DNA of 64,000 nucleotides from Parapedobacter lycopersici (GCF_024643285.1 NZ_JAMSLW010000008.1:46106-110105), one strand, 5' to 3'; counted from the stretch's first letter, positions 8,471 through 17,650 are shown. Notes: generated by a model not told the origin, from the letters alone. Translations and numbers: made by a program.

Positions 8471-9136
8471 TTATGCGTTGGGATTCCGCGGTTTTTTTAA
8501 TTTTTCTTTTGCCAGCTCAAAAATAATTGGCAGCAGGGAAAGGAAGATAATCAGCAACACTACTTTGGAAAAATTATCCCTGACAACGGGAATATTGCCC
8601 AGGAAATAACCCGCTAACGTAATGCCTACAACCCATAAGACAGCCCCAATAACATTATAGGTCAGGAAAGTGCCATAATGCATCCGGCCAATCCCGCCAA
8701 CGAAGGGGGCGAGTGTTCTGACAATCGGTACGAAGCGGGCAATCACAATGGTTTTACTGCCATATTTTTCGTAGAACGCATGCGTCTTCTGGATTTGTTC
8801 ATCCTTCACGACCTGCTTGCCGAATAGCCTGAAGCGGGTAACCTGCATTCCAAATCGTTTTCCGATGCCATAGTTGAGGGAATCACCTGAAATTGCCGCA
8901 ACCAGCAGAATGAGGATCATCAGCCAAACACTGAGATCGTTGGGTTGCGCGGCAAGCATACCTGCAGCAAATAGCAACGAATCGCCCGGAAGGAAGGGCA
9001 TTACCACTACACCCGTTTCAATAAAAATAATCATGAAAAGAATGAGGTATGTCCACGTCTGGTACTCATTAACGATTTCGACCAGGTGCCGGTCGATGTG
9101 GAGAATAAAATCAAAAAGCGAATAAATGAGTTCCAA
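8471..9136 (-). CDS. DedA family membrane protein (SNARE-associated/VTT domain)
   Basis: The 221-residue polytopic protein carries the DedA core: FIETGVVVMPFLPGDSLLF near residues 40-58, a GDSLNYGIGKRFG segment, then KYGSKTIVIARFVPIVRTLAPFVGG with the conserved Arg and Pro residues. DedA-family proteins include flippases for undecaprenyl phosphate and phosphatidylethanolamine and support envelope homeostasis. The C-terminal tail is basic (KEKLKKPRNPNA) and cytoplasmic by inference. It follows dnaN on the same strand at 38 bases. Confidence 0.92.
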   Translation of the reverse strand: MELIYSLFDFILHIDRHLVEIVNEYQTWTYLILFMIIFIETGVVVMPFLPGDSLLFAAGMLAAQPNDLSVWLMILILLVAAISGDSLNYGIGKRFGMQVTRFRLFGKQVVKDEQIQKTHAFYEKYGSKTIVIARFVPIVRTLAPFVGGIGRMHYGTFLTYNVIGAVLWVVGITLAGYFLGNIPVVRDNFSKVVLLIIFLSLLPIIFELAKEKLKKPRNPNA

Positions 9137-9174
9137 TGCGTTTACGTATGCTATTTCCCGGTATCACCAGCGGT

Positions 9175-10299
9175 TTAACCCATGCTGTTCAGCATCACGG
9201 GCATTACCAGCATCAGGATGTCTTCGTGTTCTTCCGATAAGGCAGGTAATAACAATCCAGCGCGGTTGGGAGTGCTCATTTCCAGCACAACTTCGTCACT
9301 GTCCAGATTGGTCAACATCTCAACCAGGAATTTGGCGTTGAATCCGATTTCCATATCATCACCTTCAAACTGGCAGCTCAGCCGTTCGTGCGCTTCATTG
9401 GAGAAATCGAGGTCTTCTGCGGAAATGTTCAGTTCGCTCCCGGAAATCTTAAGCCGCACCTGATGGGTGGTCTTATTCGCGAAAATAACGACCCGGCGCA
9501 ACGAATTGAGAAAAGTATGCCGGTCGAGCGTTAGCTTATTCGGATTTACCTGCGGAATTACCGCTTCGTAGTCGGGATACCGTTCATCAACCAACCGGCA
9601 AATCAGGTGAATGTTGTTGAATTTAAAAAAGGCGTTCGTACTGTTGTATTCCACCGCTACGGCGATATCTTCCGAGGGTAGCGTCGATTTCAACAGCGAC
9701 AGCGCTTTTTTGGGCAGTATGAGCGACGTGGGCCGGTCAGCGCTGATGTCTGTTCGACGGTAACGTACCAGTTTATGCGCATCGGTGGCCACAAATGTGG
9801 TCGATTGTTCGCCAAGTTGCACCAGCACCCCGGACATGGCGGGCCGCAGTTCGTCGTTGCTCACCGCAAAGATGGTCTTATTAATGGCCTCGGCAAGCAC
9901 CGATGCCGGTATGCTTACCGACGATGCATTGTCCACAACCGGTATCTTCGGGAAATCATCGGCATTTTCACCGCTTAATTTATATTTACCGTCGCCGGCG
10001 CTAATCTCAATGGCTAGCGTCTGCGTATCCACTGAAAATGCTACCGGCTGATCCGGGAGCGTTTTCAGCGTTTCGATCAATATTTTGGAGGGCATGGCTA
10101 CCCGTCCCTCTTCCTTTGCTTCTATGGCAAGGGAAGTAACCATGCTGGTCTGCAGGTCCGTGGCCGAAATGGTCAGCACGTTGTCCTTGATTTCAAAAAG
10201 GAAATTTTCCAGAATCGGCAGCACGGTGCTGCTGCTTGAGGCACCACTGATGGCCTGTAGTTGCTTTAATAATATTGAAGTAGAAACAATGAATCTCAT
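9175..10299 (-). CDS. dnaN: DNA polymerase III sliding clamp (beta subunit)
   Basis: DnaN is the ring-shaped processivity clamp of the replicative polymerase. The 374-residue product begins MRFIVSTSILLKQLQAISG and covers the three clamp domains; the C terminus ends in the LMLVMPVMLNS segment, matching the family's PMxL ending. There is no dnaA or recF next to it and no cluster of DnaA boxes was noticed, so this locus does not look like the origin; in Bacteroidota dnaN is commonly separate from dnaA. Confidence 0.96.
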   Translation of the reverse strand: MRFIVSTSILLKQLQAISGASSSSTVLPILENFLFEIKDNVLTISATDLQTSMVTSLAIEAKEEGRVAMPSKILIETLKTLPDQPVAFSVDTQTLAIEISAGDGKYKLSGENADDFPKIPVVDNASSVSIPASVLAEAINKTIFAVSNDELRPAMSGVLVQLGEQSTTFVATDAHKLVRYRRTDISADRPTSLILPKKALSLLKSTLPSEDIAVAVEYNSTNAFFKFNNIHLICRLVDERYPDYEAVIPQVNPNKLTLDRHTFLNSLRRVVIFANKTTHQVRLKISGSELNISAEDLDFSNEAHERLSCQFEGDDMEIGFNAKFLVEMLTNLDSDEVVLEMSTPNRAGLLLPALSEEHEDILMLVMPVMLNSMG

Positions 10300-10467
10300 G
10301 CCCGAATAATATTATGTGCAATGATAAGCAAAAGATTTGGTTTTCGGCAAATGAGATTTGGATTGTTTCCTTTGGATTTTGCCAAAGGAAGGGCGTTTCC
10401 CTTACGGGTCGCGGGAAACAATGTGCACCGCCATTTGTTGATTCATTGGAACCAACGTATTTGTGCC

Positions 10468-10665
10468 ATGGAAAACAGTCATAAAACAGATGCAGCAGGC
10501 AATGTGCAACCAGAGGACAACTATGCTGCCCACCAGGACAATCCGGCGCCGTCTCCCGAAGCGGTGAAGGAACGCAATGACCGGCCGGCGAGCATAACGC
10601 TCTGGATTGCCATTATATTAGCCATTATTATCGCGGCCGCTTTTTATTTAATTTATGTCTTGTGA
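10468..10665 (+). CDS. Small tail-anchored membrane protein, unknown function
   Basis: A 65-residue product beginning MENSHKTDAAGNVQPEDN, with a hydrophilic, proline- and acid-rich N-terminal part and one strongly hydrophobic C-terminal helix (about residues 45-64, ITLWIAIILAIIIAAAFYLI). The layout suggests a single-span protein with its N terminus in the cytoplasm. The frame is open for 49 codons upstream, but the ATG at 10468 gives a much better protein and is my preferred start. I do not recognise a family. It diverges from dnaN and stands alone. Confidence 0.5.
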   Translation: MENSHKTDAAGNVQPEDNYAAHQDNPAPSPEAVKERNDRPASITLWIAIILAIIIAAAFYLIYVL

Positions 10666-11009
10666 GGTAACGCCAGAGAGCGGATACAGCACATTGCTTA
10701 AACTTAAGGACGTAACTCAATCCCGTTAGTGTTTTGTGGGGATAATTGCCATCCATGTCCACAAAGGCTATGTGCAACTTCACGCAATTGGCTTATTCAG
10801 GGCCAGGTTGGTGTCGTTGCATTAGTTTCCTGCTTTACACTTCCGTTTTCTCTTCGATATGCGAGTAAGTTCCTCAGTCGCTGAGTAGTTCCGTTTTATT
10901 TTACAGGAAGGTATATCATTTGTTGATGTGCAAGCGAAAATAAAATTTTCCGCGGAATATTTATTTTTTTTACCTTCGTAATAATATACATCTACCACTA
11001 CCAAAATTT
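10666..11009. other. Intergenic leader upstream of the T9SS cargo gene
   Basis: This 344-base spacer has no convincing gene. A 60-codon minus-strand frame (10822-11004) is low-complexity and Lys/Tyr-rich with no homology I recognise. The last 60 bases are very AT-rich and contain TACCTTCG at 10970-10977, one mismatch from the TAnnTTTG -7 consensus, which probably belongs to the promoter of the gene at 11010. Confidence 0.4.
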
Positions 11010-11504
11010 ATGAAATCAGCCTTGCTAATCTGCGCGATTTATTCGTTTTCGATTACCGTTGCGCTATCCCAGGAACTTATTCGCCAAGTTGTAGCCAATG
11101 CGGGCCATGAGGGCACGGTTGGTTATGCAATTTTCCAATACACGATCGGTGAGCCTGTGGTGGCGACACTGGATGCGGGCAATTTGCGACTCACACAGGG
11201 TTTTCAACAACCCGAAGTGGCTGGGCCAACCAAGGCACCGCAGGCACCGTTTGTTTCGGATTTAATTGTTTACCCCAATCCCGCGGCAGAATTTACGAAC
11301 CTGGAATTCGACCTACTTCAGGATGGCCGGGTGGTATTCATGCTGATCAATAATGCCGGTCAGGTGGTGTTTACGGAAACTAACCAGCTGCTGGCGGGCC
11401 GGCTAAAATACACCATGGCACTTAATAACTATGCCGCCGGCCTATATTACCTGGTGATCCGCACCGGTTATGGGACCTATACGGAGAAATTAGTCATCCA
11501 ATAA
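11010..11504 (+). CDS. Small secreted protein with type A T9SS sorting domain
   Basis: The 164-residue precursor has an N-terminal signal peptide (cleavage near residue 20, after VALS). A short domain of the pattern GTVGYAIFQYTIGEPVVATLD...LTQGFQQPE follows, common in small Bacteroidota surface proteins. The last 75 or so residues are a C-terminal sorting domain: IVYPNPAAEF, then NNAGQVVF and YYLVIRTG...EKLVIQ, the type A (Por secretion) layout. Such proteins cross the outer membrane through T9SS and have the domain removed on attachment. It is the first gene of a four-gene plus-strand cluster and lies 17 bases before porV. The mature domain's function is unknown. Confidence 0.85.
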   Translation: MKSALLICAIYSFSITVALSQELIRQVVANAGHEGTVGYAIFQYTIGEPVVATLDAGNLRLTQGFQQPEVAGPTKAPQAPFVSDLIVYPNPAAEFTNLEFDLLQDGRVVFMLINNAGQVVFTETNQLLAGRLKYTMALNNYAAGLYYLVIRTGYGTYTEKLVIQ

Positions 11505-11521
11505 CCTCAAGCAAGACATTC

Positions 11522-12691
11522 ATGAATACCCGCATCTCAACACCAGCATATACGCTGATACTTGCTGCACTGTTCCCGCTGTTTGTGACTGCCCAGATCG
11601 GGCGTAGCACGATCACTACAGGAGCGTCCTTTCTTTTGCTGAGCCCGGATGCCCGGACTACCGGAGTAGCCGAGGCAGGAACCGGACTTGTGCCGGATGC
11701 CAACTCGGTATTCACCAACGCGGCTAAACTGAACTTTGCCGGGGAGAAGGGGTTGAGCTTTTCTTATACACCGTGGATGCGCCAGCTGGTAAAGGATGAA
11801 CATCTTGGTTACCTGACGGCTTTTCACCGGTTAAGCCAGCGCGAGGCCCTCGGTATGTCCATCAAATACCTGGATATGGGCGAGATCACCTTTAGGGACG
11901 AAATGGGGAACCTATCGCAGCGATACAATGCCGGGGAGATTTCCATAGATGCCAGTTACTCACGCCTGCTTGGCGACCACTTCGCCATGGCACTTACGGC
12001 CCGATACATCCACAGTAACTTAGGTTCAGGCGCCTATAATGGATTAGACATGGATCGCGCCAACGCTTTTGCGATGGATGTGGGGCTGTATTCCGAAAAA
12101 AGCTACATCACTTTGAAGCAATTCAGCAAGCGGTTTGCCTGGGGAATAAACCTGACCAATATCGGTACGAAGCTTAATTATACCAATGCGAAGGAAAGCT
12201 TTCTGCCAATGAACCTGCGGATGGGGGTTGGTTACGGATTAAACAACGACCCGGATAACCGCTTGACCTTATTGCTTGATGTCACCAAACTCTTGGTCCC
12301 GTCACGGCCGCAGTACCGGGTGGATGAACAAGGTAATGTAACTGCCGAGATCGAAAAGGGGAAAGACCCCGATCGAAGTGTGCCTTCTGCACTATTTACG
12401 TCGTTTTTTGACGCACCGGGCGGATTTTCGGAAGAACTATCCGAATTTACCATCTCCGGAGGCTTCGAGTTTTGTTACTACCGGCAGTTTTTTATCCGTT
12501 CGGGCTATTTCTATGAAAATCCTGCCAAAGGAAACCGGCAGCATTTTGCGGCTGGCGTAGGGCTCCGGGTTAAATCGCTGCAGATAGACATTGGCTACCT
12601 GACTCCAATGGCACGGCGTTATTCCGTTCGCAACGAATTGAAATTTACACTCAGTTTCCACCCCATGGATGTATTGGGTGGGGAAAAATAA
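11522..12691 (+). CDS. porV: Type IX secretion outer-membrane protein PorV
   Basis: PorV (LptO) is an outer-membrane beta-barrel of the FadL fold that receives T9SS cargo from the translocon and delivers it to the PorU sortase. The 389-residue protein has a signal peptide ending in VTAQ and then PorV features: FLLLSPDARTTGVAEAGTG, NAAKLNF, SYTPWMRQLV, YLTAFHRLS, KDPDRSVP...SFFDAPGGFSEEL and a closing GYLTPMARR...NELKFTLSFHP. It is full length. porU is not adjacent, unlike in many Bacteroidota; instead it lies between a mini-cargo and two secreted proteins, so it could be a dedicated paralogue. The family call is firm; whether it is the main PorV is not. Confidence 0.88.
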   Translation: MNTRISTPAYTLILAALFPLFVTAQIGRSTITTGASFLLLSPDARTTGVAEAGTGLVPDANSVFTNAAKLNFAGEKGLSFSYTPWMRQLVKDEHLGYLTAFHRLSQREALGMSIKYLDMGEITFRDEMGNLSQRYNAGEISIDASYSRLLGDHFAMALTARYIHSNLGSGAYNGLDMDRANAFAMDVGLYSEKSYITLKQFSKRFAWGINLTNIGTKLNYTNAKESFLPMNLRMGVGYGLNNDPDNRLTLLLDVTKLLVPSRPQYRVDEQGNVTAEIEKGKDPDRSVPSALFTSFFDAPGGFSEELSEFTISGGFEFCYYRQFFIRSGYFYENPAKGNRQHFAAGVGLRVKSLQIDIGYLTPMARRYSVRNELKFTLSFHPMDVLGGEK

Positions 12692-12719
12692 TCATGCAAT
12701 CGAATTAAAATATAAATAC

Positions 12720-13148
12720 ATGAAAAGACAGACAATCTACCCCCTGCTGATCGCGACATTGATGACGGTCCTCGCAGTGCATGCCCAGGCGCAGACCAGG
12801 CAGGATCATGTGTCGGAAGCGCGTATCCGTCGCCTCTTATCCGGGGATGGTACCGAAAATAAGCCGATTCAGTTCGGCGCGGGAGCCATAAATAAAATAC
12901 AGACGCTTTCGATTAATCCCAAGTCTGAAGTTTCTCCGAATTCATCCCAGGAACTGCGGGCACTGATTTTCGAAAACTATACGCCCCCCGGATCCAATCG
13001 TGCAGCCCTGAGGAGTGCGGCGACACCGCAACTGTCCGGAGCCGCCAAGCTGCCATCGGAGTCAGCAGCTACAGAAATCATCGGGACTGAAACCACTCTC
13101 CCGGTGCAGGCGGTACCGACGCAGGGCGATGTAAAAGAGGAACAATAA
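12720..13148 (+). CDS. Small secreted protein of unknown function in the porV cluster
   Basis: The 142-residue product starts at the ATG at 12720 with [20 protein letters not shown] and a signal peptide likely cleaved after AQAQ near residue 22. The mature part is hydrophilic, Ala/Ser/Thr/Pro-rich and mostly without clear fold, with a segment reading [20 protein letters not shown]. No sorting domain or lipobox is seen. It lies 28 bases after porV and 31 bases before the collagen-like gene, so it is very probably cotranscribed. I recognise no family; its place suggests a role in surface export or assembly of the neighbour, which is inference only. Confidence 0.7.
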   Translation: MKRQTIYPLLIATLMTVLAVHAQAQTRQDHVSEARIRRLLSGDGTENKPIQFGAGAINKIQTLSINPKSEVSPNSSQELRALIFENYTPPGSNRAALRSAATPQLSGAAKLPSESAATEIIGTETTLPVQAVPTQGDVKEEQ

Positions 13149-13179
13149 TGACATGCTAACTAATCAGATACATAAGCAT

Positions 13180-16100
13180 ATGAAACGATATTTTTCTTAT
13201 TGCGTGGTTGTCGTCCTGATGCTGACTGGCCTTATGGCACAGGCGCAATCGGGATTGACCGGCATCAATTATCAGGCTGTCGCCCGCAATCTTGACGGGA
13301 CGGTTATGGCAGGTAGGAATGTCGATGTGCGTATATCCATTATCGGTGGCTCGGCCAATGGTGTAGTGCAATACCGTGAAGAACACCGGGTAAAAACAAA
13401 TACACTCGGTCTTTTCACCCTGCAGATCGGTAGGGGTACCGCATCACAGGGGACATTCGCAACGATCCCCTGGCAGGATGCCAATCAATTTGTTAAGGTA
13501 GAGTTGGCCGTTGACAATGGTGGCTATGCCGATTTGGGCACTACGCAATTGATGAGTGTACCATTCGCATTATATACAGCCGGTGGTAACACCGGTCCCG
13601 CTGGTCCGGCAGGGCCTACCGGCCCCATGGGACCTGCAGGTCCCGAAGGTTCCGCCGGTCTGCGGGGAGTAAAAGGAGATACAGGCCCCGCTGGCCCTGT
13701 CGGCCCGCGAGGCTCGCAGGGTGATTCCGGCCTCCAGGGTCCCGCCGGCCCTATCGGTCCGCAGGGACTACAGGGTGACCCCGGTTCCCAAGGCCCTGTT
13801 GGTCCTGTCGGCCCACGGGGTTCACAGGGTGATACGGGTCCCCAAGGTTCTGCCGGCCCTATCGGTCCACAGGGGTTACAGGGTGATACGGGTCCCCAGG
13901 GTCCCGCTGGCCCTATTGGTCCGCAGGGGTTACAGGGTGATCCCGGTCCCCAGGGCCCGGCTGGTCCGGCTGGTAGCGATGCTGCCATAACCGATGTGGC
14001 GGCAGGGGGAGATCTGTCAGGCACTTATCCAGATCCCGTGGTCGCCGGCCTTCAAGGTATTCCGGTTAGTAACACTGCACCTTTGGCCGGGCAGTCGCTG
14101 CGGTTTGATGGTACGCAGTGGACCCCTTCGGCTTTGGGCGGCGGCGGATTCGCGCTTCCTTATGCCACGGTTGAAAACAATGCGGCCACATTGTTTTCCA
14201 TAGCGAACAATGGTGATGGGGTTTCACTCGAAGGCATTAATAATACGACGACTTCTAATATCGCGGCTGTCCGTGGTATTGTTTCGTCGACAGCCCCCGG
14301 TGGATTTTCGTCAGCTATTCGTGGGATTAATAATGGTACCGGCGGGTTGGGCGTTGGCGTATATGGTTCTCAGAATGGCTCAGGATGGGGTGTATATGGC
14401 ACCACCCCAAATGGTTTGGGCGTATATGGCAACGCAACAGCCAACGGAACCGGTGTGTATGCCAACAGCAACACCGGCACCGGTTTGACGGCAACCAGCA
14501 ATAACGGTATCCCGGCAAGCATTTCAATTTTCAATAATGCAAATAACAACAATGTGCTTGTCGCAAACACGGTGGGAAACGGTACAGTAATCAATGTCAC
14601 CACAACCGGCAACGGCGCCGGTGTACGTGCATCAACGGTAGGCGGCTTTGGGATCCATGGCATTACAGCTAGTCAGACCTCCGCGGGTATCGTTGGCGAT
14701 AACAATAACGGAGGCGAGGCGGTAGTGGGAAGGACAACCAGCGATATCGCCGGTGCTGTGGTTGGCCGCAACGACGGCGGAGGCTATGGTGTCCGGGGGT
14801 TTGTTGCAACGAATACCACAGGTACGGCTATCGGCGTGCTGGGACAGGTGGGCTTGAACAGTAGTACGGGCCGTGCGGGCAGGTTTGAGAACTTCAATCA
14901 AACGAATACGCAGGGCAATACGTTGGAAGTTGAAACCAATGGTAACGGAAACATTCCAGACAATACGCAAGGGAACGCCGCGTCTTTTCGGGTGGACAAC
15001 AATAACAGCGTGGCGGCGGCGGTCCGAGCCGAAGTAAATACCATTTTTGGTAATTTCGGCGCTGCCGCCATCTTCGGTACGTCCTCCGGCACCGGCGGGG
15101 TTGCCGGTCTCTTCCATGCTTCGAATCCAGCCGGTAATGGTCCGGCGTTAGTCGCATTGGCCGACGGCAATGGCAATGCAATTACCGCCAATGCAGAGAA
15201 CACAGGCAACGGTGTGGAAACCTCAGTTAATGGTGAGGGTGATGCATTGCATGCTTGGGTACCAAGCTTTGCAGATGGACGCGCCGGCCGGTTCGAGATT
15301 TTAAACGCGGATAATGAGAACGAAGTAATTACCGTAAAGACGGTAGGTAATGGGGCCGCGGGTAGTTTCATAGTGGACCGCACGACAGGCACTTCCCCCG
15401 CCGTGCGCGGCGAGGTTAATTCGCAATTCGCAAACTTCGGCACGGCTGGAGTCTACGGCATTTCTTCCGGCACGGGCGGTTATGCAGGACTCTTCTATGC
15501 CTCTAATCCAGCCGGTAATGGACCTGCACTACTCGCACTCACCAACGGAAACGGAAACGGGGTTACGGCCAATGCCGGAGGGACCGGCGATGGTGTCGAG
15601 GCATCGGCCGATGGCAGTGGTAATGCCATTTCCGGCTTTACCCCCAATTTCGGCACAGGCAGGGCCGGTCGGTTCGCGAATTTTAACAGCGCCAACAGCC
15701 AGCCAACCGTTCAGATCAACTCGAACGGCACAGGCAATACCCTCTTGATAAACCACACCGGGGCGTCTGGCAACCTGGTGACATTCCAAAGCGCGAATGC
15801 TAACGTTGCGCGGATCAACAAAGCTGGCCGAGGCTTTTTCGATGGCGGCACCCAAACCGGCGGTGCGGATATTGCCGAAGCGTTTGATGTAATGGGTAAT
15901 TTCGCTGCGTACGAAGCCGGTGATGTACTGGTCATCTCGGTAGATGAAGACCGCACCGTGGAGAAATCTAATGAAGCGTATTCAACACTCGTCGTCGGGG
16001 TATATGCAACCAAACCGGGCGTACTGCTCACCGAGGAAAGTATGGATACGGACATTTCCGATAAAGTACCCATGGGCGTGGTAGGGGTTATCCCGACAAA

Positions 16101-16281
16101 GGTGTGCCTGGAAGGCGGCGCGATCAAGCGTGGCGACCTGCTGGTGACGTCTTCGCAGCCCGGTGTGGCGATGAAGGCTGATCCGGATAGGGTAAGGGTT
16201 GGTCAGGTGATCGGAAAAGCCCTGCAGGAGTATGACAGCAATGGCATAGGCAAAATAAAGGTGCTCGTAAATGTGAAATAA
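13180..16281 (+). CDS. Secreted collagen-like repeat protein (putative surface fibre)
   Basis: The 1033-residue protein has a signal peptide (to about residue 24), then a Bacteroidota N-terminal domain (INYQAVARN...[17 protein letters not shown]) typical of surface fibre proteins. Next come 44 uninterrupted Gly-X-Y triplets at residues 136-267, a [14 protein letters not shown] linker, and a Gly/Asn-rich region of about 560 residues containing at least three copies of a module with GRAGRF, FG.A.(I/V)(F/Y)G.SSGTGG and [11 protein letters not shown]-terminal domain starts at [11 protein letters not shown] and ends KIKVLVNVK; related domains close phage-fibre-like proteins. No T9SS sorting domain or lipobox is visible, so anchoring is unclear. 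It ends the porV cluster, and the ruvX promoter overlaps its 3-prime end. Confidence 0.85.
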   Translation: MKRYFSYCVVVVLMLTGLMAQAQSGLTGINYQAVARNLDGTVMAGRNVDVRISIIGGSANGVVQYREEHRVKTNTLGLFTLQIGRGTASQGTFATIPWQDANQFVKVELAVDNGGYADLGTTQLMSVPFALYTAGGNTGPAGPAGPTGPMGPAGPEGSAGLRGVKGDTGPAGPVGPRGSQGDSGLQGPAGPIGPQGLQGDPGSQGPVGPVGPRGSQGDTGPQGSAGPIGPQGLQGDTGPQGPAGPIGPQGLQGDPGPQGPAGPAGSDAAITDVAAGGDLSGTYPDPVVAGLQGIPVSNTAPLAGQSLRFDGTQWTPSALGGGGFALPYATVENNAATLFSIANNGDGVSLEGINNTTTSNIAAVRGIVSSTAPGGFSSAIRGINNGTGGLGVGVYGSQNGSGWGVYGTTPNGLGVYGNATANGTGVYANSNTGTGLTATSNNGIPASISIFNNANNNNVLVANTVGNGTVINVTTTGNGAGVRASTVGGFGIHGITASQTSAGIVGDNNNGGEAVVGRTTSDIAGAVVGRNDGGGYGVRGFVATNTTGTAIGVLGQVGLNSSTGRAGRFENFNQTNTQGNTLEVETNGNGNIPDNTQGNAASFRVDNNNSVAAAVRAEVNTIFGNFGAAAIFGTSSGTGGVAGLFHASNPAGNGPALVALADGNGNAITANAENTGNGVETSVNGEGDALHAWVPSFADGRAGRFEILNADNENEVITVKTVGNGAAGSFIVDRTTGTSPAVRGEVNSQFANFGTAGVYGISSGTGGYAGLFYASNPAGNGPALLALTNGNGNGVTANAGGTGDGVEASADGSGNAISGFTPNFGTGRAGRFANFNSANSQPTVQINSNGTGNTLLINHTGASGNLVTFQSANANVARINKAGRGFFDGGTQTGGADIAEAFDVMGNFAAYEAGDVLVISVDEDRTVEKSNEAYSTLVVGVYATKPGVLLTEESMDTDISDKVPMGVVGVIPTKVCLEGGAIKRGDLLVTSSQPGVAMKADPDRVRVGQVIGKALQEYDSNGIGKIKVLVNVK
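13729..13980 (+). repeat. 54-bp in-frame tandem repeat encoding 18-residue collagen units
   Basis: Within the Gly-X-Y region, four full units of 54 bp start at 13729, 13783, 13837 and 13891, with a partial fifth at 13945. Each encodes six triplets ending in G-D-x, such as [19 protein letters not shown] related partial unit precedes them. Copies differ by point changes. Such repeats can change number by slippage or recombination. Confidence 0.85.
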
Positions 16282-16283
16282 TG

Positions 16284-16291
16284 TACCTTTG
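16284..16291 (+). promoter_or_regulatory. -7 element TACCTTTG for ruvX (near-leaderless)
   Basis: TACCTTTG lies directly after the stop codon of the collagen-like gene, and its last base is 8 bases before the ruvX ATG. The transcript should therefore begin at or next to the start codon. Confidence 0.65.
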
Positions 16292-16299
16292 CGGGTACG

Positions 16300-16719
16300 A
16301 TGCGTATTCTCGCTTTTGACTACGGAACCAAGCGGGTCGGCTTGGCGGTGACCGACCCGTTACAGCTTATTGCAACGGCGCTGGACACGGTGCATGCCAA
16401 GGACGTGTTGGATTATGTGAAAGCCTACCTCGCCCGTGAGGAGGTAAGTACTTTCGTGGTGGGCGAACCCCGCCGGCTCGATGGTACCGAGTCGGAATCG
16501 GCCCAGCATGTACGGGGTTTTATCCGGTCGTTGCAGCGTACTTTTCCTGCTATTCCCGTGGAAACCGTCGATGAACGGTTTACGTCCAAGATGGCCTCAA
16601 CCAGCATCGCGCAAAGCGGCATCGCGAAGAAAAAGCGGCAGGACAAATCTCTTATTGATCGCGTATCTGCCGTACTGATCCTGCAATCGTATCTTGAGCG
16701 GCGCGATTTTCAGGGATAA
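16300..16719 (+). CDS. ruvX: Holliday-junction resolvase-like protein RuvX (YqgF)
   Basis: RuvX/YqgF is an RNase H-fold nuclease linked to Holliday-junction resolution and 16S rRNA 5-prime end processing. The 139-residue protein has the first acidic residue in LAFDYGTKRVG (Asp7), the second region VVGEPRRLDG, and VDERFTS and DKSLIDRVSAVLILQ with the remaining conserved acids. Its start is fixed by the promoter 8 bases upstream and by the family N terminus. ybeY follows with its own promoter. Confidence 0.93.
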   Translation: MRILAFDYGTKRVGLAVTDPLQLIATALDTVHAKDVLDYVKAYLAREEVSTFVVGEPRRLDGTESESAQHVRGFIRSLQRTFPAIPVETVDERFTSKMASTSIAQSGIAKKKRQDKSLIDRVSAVLILQSYLERRDFQG

Positions 16720-16725
16720 ACTTCC

Positions 16726-16733
16726 TACCTTTG
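16726..16733 (+). promoter_or_regulatory. -7 element TACCTTTG for ybeY
   Basis: A consensus TAnnTTTG element just after the ruvX stop codon, 23 bases before the ybeY ATG at 16757. Confidence 0.55.
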
Positions 16734-16756
16734 GCGCTGTCATCATATCACTGAAC

Positions 16757-17182
16757 ATGGGGAAGGTCCATTTTTTTACGGAAGATACGGCGTATCGCCT
16801 ACATCAGAAAATTGCGGTACGCCAATGGATCCAGGCAGCTATCCGCGAAGAAGGGTATAAGCCCGGTGAAATCAGCATCATCCTATGCAGCGACACACAG
16901 TTGCTGGATATTAACAAACAGTATCTCCAGCACGATACGTATACAGATATCGTCACGTTCGACAACAGTGAGCAGGCTGAAATAATCGCCGGTGATATTT
17001 TTATCAGTATAGACCGGGTGCGTGAAAATGCAGCCGCCTTCGGGGTTACTGAAAAAGATGAACTGCACCGCGTGATGATCCACGGTATTTTACACCTCTG
17101 CGGTTACGGCGATAAGGGAAAGCAGGAAAAAACCCGGATGACGGAAAAAGAAGACTTTTATCTGGCCCGGAGGGGTTTCTAA
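16757..17182 (+). CDS. ybeY: Endoribonuclease YbeY (rRNA maturation factor)
   Basis: YbeY is a metalloprotein needed for 16S rRNA 3-prime maturation and ribosome quality control. The 141-residue protein has the family segments ILCSDTQLLDINKQYL, TDIVTFD and the metal motif HGILHLCGYGDK (His109, His113). The third histidine expected at position 119 is Asp here; Bacteroidota YbeY proteins often deviate at this point, as far as I recall. The start at MGKVHFF was chosen because the longer frame begins inside ruvX and the -7 element lies in between. A hairpin terminator separates it from ndk. Confidence 0.9.
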   Translation: MGKVHFFTEDTAYRLHQKIAVRQWIQAAIREEGYKPGEISIILCSDTQLLDINKQYLQHDTYTDIVTFDNSEQAEIIAGDIFISIDRVRENAAAFGVTEKDELHRVMIHGILHLCGYGDKGKQEKTRMTEKEDFYLARRGF

Positions 17183-17192
17183 GTAATTGAAA

Positions 17193-17216
17193 CCTAACAG
17201 GCAACCGCCTGTTAGG
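17193..17216. terminator. Perfect 10-bp hairpin between convergent ybeY and ndk
   Basis: CCTAACAGGC and GCCTGTTAGG form a perfect stem with an AACC tetraloop. It sits between convergent stops. The flanking T-runs are short on both strands, so it is probably a bidirectional, moderately strong terminator. Confidence 0.75.
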
Positions 17217-17227
17217 CTTACACATTT

Positions 17228-17650
17228 TTAAAACCGTTCGAACTGCGAAAAGAAGAAGTTACCTTCAATTTCCGCATTCTCATCGGAGTCAGAGCCATGG
17301 ATGGCATTGGCTTCAATGGAGTTCGCATATTTGTTGCGGATTGTGCCGGCGGCCGCTTTTGCGGGATCTGTCGCACCAATCAGCGTACGGAACGCTTCCA
17401 CCGCGTTCTCTTTTTCAAGAATAGCGGCCACAATGGGGCCAGAAGTCATAAAATTCACCAGGTCGCCATAAAACGGGCGTTCGGCGTGTACCGCATAAAA
17501 TGCACCGGCTGTTTCTTCAGAAAGGCGGATGTATTTCATCGCCACGATTTTGAACCCCCCCGCAATGATGTCATTTAAAATTGCACCCACATGGCCGTTG
17601 TTTACGGCATCGGGCTTAATCATGGTGAAAGTTTTATTTGTTGTTATCAT
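17228..17650 (-). CDS. ndk: Nucleoside-diphosphate kinase
   Basis: Ndk transfers the gamma phosphate among nucleoside triphosphates through a phosphohistidine. The 140-residue protein starts [16 protein letters not shown] and has the active-site segment [13 protein letters not shown] with the phosphorylated His in NAIHGSD. Length and all motifs are normal. It is monocistronic, with its own promoter upstream and a hairpin downstream. Confidence 0.96.
   Translation of the reverse strand: MITTNKTFTMIKPDAVNNGHVGAILNDIIAGGFKIVAMKYIRLSEETAGAFYAVHAERPFYGDLVNFMTSGPIVAAILEKENAVEAFRTLIGATDPAKAAAGTIRNKYANSIEANAIHGSDSDENAEIEGNFFFSQFERF

Noticed and set aside
9175..10299. Replication origin near dnaN
   Set aside because: No dnaA, gyrB or recF is beside it and no cluster of DnaA-box-like sites was seen.
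13586..13980. Regular short repeats resembling a CRISPR array
   Set aside because: The repeats are tandem, in frame, with no unique spacers, and encode Gly-X-Y collagen units; no cas genes are nearby.
13524..14024. 166-codon minus-strand frame rich in Pro and Gly
   Set aside because: It is the antisense mirror of the collagen-like repeat region; its composition follows from the sense codons.
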